The position numbers and the translations under genes were made by a program. A DNA stretch of 11,009 nt from Phoronis pallida (Eukaryota > Phoronida > Phoronidae): contig JAOXYC010219017.1 in the NCBI GenBank assembly GCA_028565715.1, positions 1-11,009 on the forward strand, given 5' to 3'. Under the pieces are notes generated by a model. It searched no databases. It was not told the DNA's origin and saw only the letters and a list, made by a program, of their open reading frames with translations. Below are positions 7,901-11,009 of the stretch, piece after piece. Within the stretch, counting starts at the first letter, position 1. Each line of letters starts with the position of its first letter.

Positions 7901-9936
7901 GAACTAGATAGCCGTGGTACAAGTCGTGTAATGTGGTTCCTCGTAAAACTTCCGTTATTCAATCAATTGATGCAAAACTTATTTAAAGTCAAGCTTTTGT
8001 GACAGTTCAGAACTTTAGTTTCTGTCCGTTCATATTCACGGAATAAACTCCTTACATGTGCATCACACGAATACAATAATTGTCCCAAAGACATTTATTA
8101 AAAAGTAGAAAATCATCAACGTACAGAAATTAAAGTTCTGAACTGCCACAAAAACTTGACTTTTAATAAGTTTTGCATCAATGAGGACGTTTTGCCAATT
8201 TACACCATATTCAATCAATGAAAATATATAAACTGAATAACGCCAATATACGAGGGTACCGCAATATTTGACTTGTAGTGTAATAGCCACTGATTTCCAT
8301 TTAGGCTATTGACGAAATGATCAGAAAAAATCATCATGGTTTGCGAATGTCTAAAAATAATCTATTAAACAACAAATTTATTTAATTAATTTATTCATGT
8401 GAAACGACATCTGCCTTACAGGTGCAAAAAACAGCATGCGTCCATCGCCAAGTTTTATTTCGTCACCAAGGATCAAGGGAACGTGTACCATGTGCTAGAA
8501 CCACTCAAATACAGTCTTCGAGAATACCTTCGTCGATCCTCGGATAAAAACCCAGGGGTTCCCGACAATTTCAGATTCCGCTTTCTTAAGAAATTGATGG
8601 TAGATGTTGTCGAAGCACTCGATTACCTACACCAACGTCAGCTCGTACACTTTGATTTGTCATTGGACACAGTCGGGGTAAGATTTAGACTAACACATGG
8701 GCTTCTTCTCAAGGATACCCCACGAGAAATTTTGATTTTTGCCTAACGACACTTTCCAACATTCGCCCTTATTCTTTGATATCCTTTACATTACATTGTC
8801 TTACGTAAGGCCAACTAACCAAATTTGTGCGAACAAAAACATTGGGTAGTTCTTGGATCGTTTACTGTCCAATTTATGTACAAAACATTTTTTTTAATAC
8901 ATTTGACAGACTCTGTTTTCGCTTTGCAGCCATTGACTTCATGGATAAGGCGACGCGTAACAGCTTCCAGGCGATGTAATTGTCCATGACAAACATAGTT
9001 TGGTTGTTGAATTTGACATTTTCTTTGAATCCGCGGATCAGCTGTTATCTTTGTAAATATGTTTTTATAGAGAGAAGTTTCCTATTTTCATTCTAATCAA
9101 AACCCTCTTACATGTAGATTGATTACGACAATAAAGTCAAACTGGTCAACATCAGTGTACCCCACATCGTTATTTACCACCAGTACAAGAATCCGACCTC
9201 CTTTCTTCAGTACTGCCACCTAGCGCCGGAATTGTTATATAACGAGAAAGCAATGGGAACACCAGTTAAAGTCTCCGTTAGGGGTAGTTCTGGCCTCACT
9301 GACTCGATTGACGAGAAAGTTTACAATTCCACTTGCGATATGTACAGCGTCGGCCTTATGATGTGGGAATCCTGGTGCGGTGGTCGTGATTATCAGGAAG
9401 ACCTTGAACAGATTTTCAGTGACGAGGAGACAAACGGCGACCAATCCGCGTCTGTAAACATGGATTTTTCCTCGCAAGACAACAGTGCTCCGTCTAATGG
9501 TGAAGGGAGCCCGAGACCAGCACCTACCGGCACATCCGAAAACGCTCGCTCAAGCCTTGGAGAAGCATTCTCGTCTAAAAGTAGATCCCTCGCCATTCCC
9601 CCTCCAGACGCCACGCCACCTGACAACAGTGGGGACGACAGCGTTGGGGGAGCAAGCGGCATGCCTTCCAAAGGCTCCAGCAGTCCAGAAAATGATTCAT
9701 CAGACCAAAGCTCGTCTGAAGCAGAAAACAGTACCAAAGCTGAGTTTGATGAGTTCGCGGAATATATGTATAACAACCGCCCTGTTGTCTCCATGTTTTA
9801 TGACGATGACGAACACTGCTCATCGCCAAGCGCAGAGAAGTGGCTGACAGTTATGAGAAAGTGTTGGGATGAGACACCAAGTCATCGCTATGATGCCAAA
9901 GGTTGGCTATCAGCAATGGATGAAAATAGACATTAG
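1876..9936 (+). CDS. Dynamin-like GTPase-pseudokinase fusion (DSTYK-like), 5' partial
   Basis: The spliced gene has six exons (1876-1977, 3413-3633, 5470-5642, 6623-7676, 8422-8677, 9118-9936). They total 2625 bases and are open to the TAG at 9934-9936. Numbering residues from the first visible one: NKWD, the dynamin-type G4 motif, is at 30-33; helical and coiled-coil sequence runs from about 100 to 290; a 33-residue hydrophobic segment is at 296-328; further helices follow; and a kinase fold occupies about 455-872. In the kinase the glycine loop is degenerate (CKGIFSTV), VSLRRL replaces VAIKKL (Arg 495 for Lys), HFD replaces HRD (593-595) and NIS replaces DFG (613-615). The structural motifs APE (638-640), D.YS.G (about 676) and CW....P..R (851-859) are kept. 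I read it as a pseudokinase attached to a GTP-binding membrane-remodelling module. Molluscs are known to carry many DSTYK-like gene models of this kind. The function is unknown. The start codon and the G1-G3 motifs lie outside what I can see. No canonical AATAAA was seen in the following kilobase. Confidence 0.8.
1978..3412 (+). other. Intron 1 (1435 bp), no gene seen
   Basis: AT-rich intron from GTAATG to TTCTTCTAG. The small open frames inside overlap on both strands and show no recognisable protein. It holds two direct copies of CGTCCTTTTTGGG(G)AC, at 2299-2314 and 2931-2945. Each is followed 1-20 bases later by an AAAAAACATT tract, possibly fragments of an old repeat. Nothing else was identified. 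Confidence 0.6.
3413..3633 (+). CDS. Exon b: C-terminal part of GTPase domain
   Basis: The exon starts after TTCTTCTAG with GTG CCC GTA GAT (VPVD) in phase 0. It encodes about 74 residues, including FVKEETLKKLQKCW, a helix, and later YDFVSTDFSRLLDGIMRLVP, an amphipathic helix typical of the end of a dynamin-type G domain. I place the donor at AG|GTTAGA after 3633 because its phase (2) matches the next exon and yields SY-S-WAHKL. The frame stays open to 3685, and an alternative donor GAG|GTACTC after 3673 exists, but it would break the frame with the next exon. Confidence 0.78.
3753..3863. mobile_element. 111-bp foldback MITE with 8-bp target duplication
   Basis: CGACTGTC is present as a perfect direct repeat at 3745-3752 and 3864-3871, and it brackets an almost complete palindrome. 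Both ends begin GGTACAAGTCG when read inward, continue with AATAAG/GATAAG and TGGTCCCT, and meet again in CGTTATTCAGTCA near the loop at about 3805. An 8-bp duplication points to hAT, P or Merlin-type transposases. The ends lack the usual hAT CAG.G signature, so the superfamily is left open. It has no coding capacity. A longer relative lies at 7916-8279. Confidence 0.8.
4167..4699. mobile_element. TA-flanked MITE with iterated terminal motif
   Basis: The outer ends are inverted repeats of 24 bp with two mismatches, beginning CCGGGG and ending AAGAGCGCCC. Each is bordered directly by TA (4165-4166 and 4700-4701), the target duplication expected of Tc1/mariner-type elements. About nine copies of the core CCGAAAGAGCGCCCATG, in both orientations and some degenerate, lie inside the element. 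They cluster at 4174-4256 and 4293-4313 near the left end and at 4636-4690 near the right end. The interior from about 4320 to 4630 is unrelated AT-rich DNA without a gene. The class assignment rests only on TA and the inverted ends. Confidence 0.72.
5470..5642 (+). CDS. Exon c: helical/coiled-coil stalk
   Basis: The acceptor is CTGTTTTTCAG at 5468-5469. The exon enters with one base that completes an AG|C serine codon, and leaves with one base before GTGAGC. It encodes WAHKLTKRVIHHLDSYLN followed by a highly charged Lys/Glu-rich helix (ERKETFFKIQERLQKL...). This is typical of the helical bundle following a dynamin-like G domain. Upstream in-frame codons from 5432 are open but precede the acceptor and are not counted. 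Confidence 0.75.
5643..6622 (+). other. Intron 3 (980 bp) with minisatellite element
   Basis: The intron runs from GTGAGC to TTCATTGTAG. Nothing recognisable is seen in 5643-6249. The 3' third is occupied by the repeat element at 6250-6574, which ends only about 48 bases before the next exon. Confidence 0.65.
6250..6574. repeat. 30-bp tandem repeat inside an inverted-repeat element
   Basis: Four consecutive 30-bp units (6351-6380, 6381-6410, 6411-6440, 6441-6470) follow the pattern ACGACATGATGGTCCTACGA plus about ten variable bases ending in GATAAA. To the left, shorter units with the same GGTCCTACGACA core run from about 6260. To the right, from about 6483 to 6560, the core appears in the opposite orientation (TCGTAGGACCATAATG). 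The outer ends are imperfect inverted repeats: GGGGGCACACGATGGTCC on the left, and AGGGTGCAGCATGATGGCCC as the reverse complement of the right. It looks like a MITE whose interior has become a minisatellite. No target duplication is clear. Confidence 0.7.
6623..7676 (+). CDS. Exon d: helical domain, hydrophobic segment, kinase N-lobe
   Basis: The acceptor is TTTTCATTGTAG; two bases complete a GAT codon, giving AVD-DKVNEATKEL. The exon encodes about 350 residues. First come acidic helices (EWTQLDLAITDALDARVTDA; KPKLIDDFQKEF). A 33-residue hydrophobic, Ile/Ala-rich stretch with Pro and Gly breaks follows (about 7012-7110, YKIAIGIASPILLPIAIV...), suited to a membrane hairpin. More helices come next, then a kinase-like N-lobe: degenerate glycine loop KGIFSTV, beta-3 QKVSLRRL (Arg for Lys), and alpha-C YLKEEDAY with a candidate Glu. 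The donor is TATAG|GTTTGT in phase 2. The ATG at 6718 is internal and not a gene start. Confidence 0.85.
7916..8279. mobile_element. Longer relative of the 111-bp foldback MITE
   Basis: The left end, GGTACAAGTCGTGTAATG, continues with TTCCGTTATTCAATCA. The reverse complement of the right end reads ACTACAAGTCAAATATT, later TACCCTCGTATATTGGCG and TTATTCAGT. Both align base for base with the arms of the element at 3753-3863, including the 17-bp identity TATTGGCGTTATTCAGT. Inside, 7967-8025 and 8123-8181 form a second inverted repeat of 59 bp with about four mismatches. ATAGCC occurs at 7908-7913 and 8283-8288 and may be a decayed target duplication. The element is non-coding, and the open frames crossing it are spurious. 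Confidence 0.68.
7967..8181. repeat. 59-bp internal inverted repeat
   Basis: The left arm at 7967-8025 starts TTGATGCAAAACTTATT and ends AACTTTAGTTTCTGT. The right arm at 8123-8181 is its reverse complement with about four substitutions. The loop is about 97 bp. High arm identity against weaker outer arms suggests a younger event, such as nested insertion or arm conversion. Confidence 0.8.
8422..8677 (+). CDS. Exon e: kinase hinge to catalytic loop (degenerate)
   Basis: The acceptor is CTGCCTTACAG at 8420-8421. One base completes an AGG arginine codon, giving EEDAY-R-CKKQHASIAKFYF, so alpha-C and beta-4 are continuous across the intron. The exon encodes the hinge (VYHVLEPLKYSLREYL), alpha-E (LMVDVVEALDYLH) and the catalytic loop QLVHFDLSLDTVG. 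In the loop Arg of HRD is Phe, the Lys after DL is Ser and the metal-binding Asn is Thr; the Asp is kept. The donor is GTCGGG|GTAAGA in phase 0. The ATG at 8399 lies in the intron and is not a start. Confidence 0.85.
8678..9117 (+). other. Intron 5 (440 bp), no feature seen
   Basis: A compact AT-rich intron from GTAAGA to CTTACATGTAG. No repeat or gene was seen in it. Confidence 0.7.
9118..9936 (+). CDS. Exon f: kinase C-lobe with Ser/Asp-rich insert, terminal exon
   Basis: The exon is in phase 0 and starts IDYDNKVKLVNISVPH. The beta-8 strand is recognisable, but DFG is replaced by NIS. It keeps the P+1/APE region (YCHLAPELLYN), alpha-F (TCDMYSVGLMMWESW) and the final helices (WLTVMRKCWDETPSHRYDAK). 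Between these, about 9410-9745 encodes a low-complexity segment of about 110 residues rich in Ser, Asp, Gly, Pro and Asn, absent from ordinary kinases. The stop is TAG at 9934-9936, 17 codons after the conserved P..R. Open frames on other strands and frames here (about 9235-9829) are shadows of the low-complexity coding sequence. Confidence 0.88.
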   Translation: MDYDNKVKLVNISVPHIVIYHQYKNPTSFLQYCHLAPELLYNEKAMGTPVKVSVRGSSGLTDSIDEKVYNSTCDMYSVGLMMWESWCGGRDYQEDLEQIFSDEETNGDQSASVNMDFSSQDNSAPSNGEGSPRPAPTGTSENARSSLGEAFSSKSRSLAIPPPDATPPDNSGDDSVGGASGMPSKGSSSPENDSSDQSSSEAENSTKAEFDEFAEYMYNNRPVVSMFYDDDEHCSSPSAEKWLTVMRKCWDETPSHRYDAKGWLSAMDENRH

Positions 9937-10194
9937 ATGTCTTCAGTTAATGTATCGTAGTACAGTGTAATGTCAAATTATGGATTTACTTGTATTACAA
10001 GGATCATGCTACGTTTCGCTTGCTGCCTAACAAGCCTTTAATCAGCTAGGCCTACTGAAAAGCGGGGTGTGTATACTAAATTCAGTATCCATTTTAATTA
10101 ATAACTTTATTATTCATCAATAAGGTGACTTAAATTCTGCATTTTGACTACTTGGTATTTTGTGTTTTGTATAGACTTACCGAATCAATTAACT

Positions 10195-10312
10195 TACTGT
10201 TTCGGGGCTCACATCTGACCTTTTCTTCGGATGTCGCAAGGTCAGGCTATAGTTCAAAGCATATTTGACACAACTTCCGTATAAGGTGACAGATGTAACC
10301 CCCGAAACTGTG
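10195..10312. mobile_element. Small foldback (MITE-like) element
   Basis: The left arm ACTGTTTCGGGG-CTCACATCTG, followed by ACCTTTTCTTCGGA, pairs with the right arm, whose reverse complement reads ACAGTTTCGGGGGTTACATCTG and then TCACCTTATACGGA. That is about 35 paired positions with several mismatches and a short loop. It is non-coding. Target duplications could not be resolved, so the mobile nature is inferred from structure only. Confidence 0.5.
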
Positions 10313-10429
10313 GTTATGAATTTGAATCCCTGCAATGTTCGTGTAGCAATTAAGAAACTAGACTTTTTTCGGGACCTGCAGTTTAAACACTATTGTAAGG
10401 GAACTTCAAACTATAGTCAAGGTATTTAA
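10253..10429 (+). pseudogene. Possible kinase N-lobe fragment (VAIKKL)
   Basis: A 58-codon open frame follows a TAG that could be read as an acceptor (GGCTATAG). It contains ETVVMNLNPCNVRVAIKKLDFF, where VAIKKL is the classic beta-3 motif with the ATP-anchoring lysine (AAG at 10352-10354). A following AAG|GTATTT could be a donor. Against this, no glycine loop or alpha-C glutamate is visible, and the first 20 codons overlap the foldback element at 10195-10312. It may be a relic of a tandem paralogue, an exon of the next gene, or chance. Confidence 0.25.
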
Positions 10430-11009
10430 ATATACCAAGATGATCAGGCTTAAATTTTTTTTAAAAATTGCAACATGAAAAGAGTTGAATTTCGTCACTT
10501 TATATGACCCTTTGTTTTGACAAAGTGCAAAAAAAATTATCAGTGCAATGGGGGTACTTCACATACATTTGATTTGAGTTAATTAGGTATTATGAAAAGT
10601 CTACTGTGATTTGCAATTGTTTGCGTGTTCGTGACATTCGATGCTTTATTGGCTTATCTATCACGCTTTTGAGAGGTTATTACTGCCCGCGGACTTCAGG
10701 TTAGATATGAAAGTTACCATGTAAAAATCTATGTATTACCCTGTGAGCTATGTAAGTTCAAAAGATTGTAATCGTGTTTGATTAACATTGGTGTAACATG
10801 TATATTGCATATGGCTTAGTTAACGTAAGTGTGAACGTTGCAATTAGGCTATTTTAGATATACACTTTAGCCTTAGTAGGAGGGGACAGGTCTCAGATTT
10901 TTGATTGATCCCCCCATTGCTGAGCTATGAAACTTCAAAAATGAAGACTTTCACAAAAAACAAAATTTAAGAAAATTTTAGCTTTAAAATTCAATATTTC
11001 CAAAACTAA

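Larger units (their letters stand above)
7677..8421 (+). other. Intron 4 (745 bp) half-filled by a MITE
   Basis: The intron runs from GTTTGT to CTGCCTTACAG. Its middle is the element at 7916-8279. The flanks 7677-7915 and 8280-8421 show no gene. The exon on each side joins in phase within the kinase alpha-C region. Confidence 0.65.
9937..11009. other. Downstream sequence, 3' UTR and intergenic
   Basis: It probably begins with the 3' UTR, but no AATAAA or ATTAAA was found by eye in this kilobase. It contains the inverted-repeat element at 10195-10312 and the short VAIKKL frame at 10253-10429. From 10430 to the end it is AT-rich with nothing else recognised. Confidence 0.55.

Noticed and set aside
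8399-8746. 115-residue frame starting at the ATG
   Set aside because: The ATG precedes the acceptor CTTACAG at 8420-8421, and the frame after GTAAGA at 8678 loses kinase similarity.
9235-9847. Several overlapping open frames on both strands in exon f
   Set aside because: They arise from biased codon composition of the Ser/Asp-rich insert and show no independent protein features.

Overview
The window looks like genomic DNA from an invertebrate animal, most likely a mollusc. This rests on AT-rich, intron-dominated sequence with GT-AG introns of 0.4-1.8 kb, many small inverted-repeat DNA transposons, and one protein architecture (dynamin-like GTPase joined to a protein-kinase fold). I associate that architecture with the large lophotrochozoan families usually annotated as 'dual serine/threonine and tyrosine protein kinase-like' (DSTYK-like). 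The species call is inference. There is no sign of bacterial, phage or CRISPR content.

One plus-strand gene dominates the window. Six exons can be assembled: 1876-1977, 3413-3633, 5470-5642, 6623-7676, 8422-8677 and 9118-9936. Every junction has an AG acceptor and a GT donor, the intron phases (0, 2, 1, 2, 0) match on both sides, and the summed length is 2625 bases. That is 874 codons plus a stop, with no internal stop. The 5' end, which should carry the P-loop, switch I and DxxG motifs, was not found and presumably lies upstream of base 1.

The encoded protein reads in order: the end of a GTPase domain with an NKWD guanine-specificity motif; a long helical, coiled-coil-like region; a hydrophobic stretch of about 33 residues; more helices; and a complete but degenerate kinase fold. 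In the kinase the beta-3 lysine is replaced by Arg, HRD reads HFD and DFG reads NIS, so it is probably a pseudokinase. Its C-lobe is split by a Ser/Asp/Pro/Gly-rich insert of about 110 residues. A plausible reading is a membrane-acting GTPase with a pseudokinase regulatory module; its role is unknown.

The rest is intergenic or intronic DNA colonised by non-autonomous DNA transposons. A PIF/Harbinger-like deletion derivative (454-1188), with a remnant of the transposase N-terminus, lies upstream of the first exon. A 111-bp foldback element with a perfect 8-bp target duplication (3753-3863) has a longer relative at 7916-8279. A TA-flanked, mariner-like MITE (4167-4699) has terminal motifs that recur throughout its body. 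A minisatellite with inverted flanks sits at 6250-6574, and another foldback element lies downstream of the gene (10195-10312). A short frame reading VAIKKL next to that last element may be a kinase N-lobe relic, or chance.
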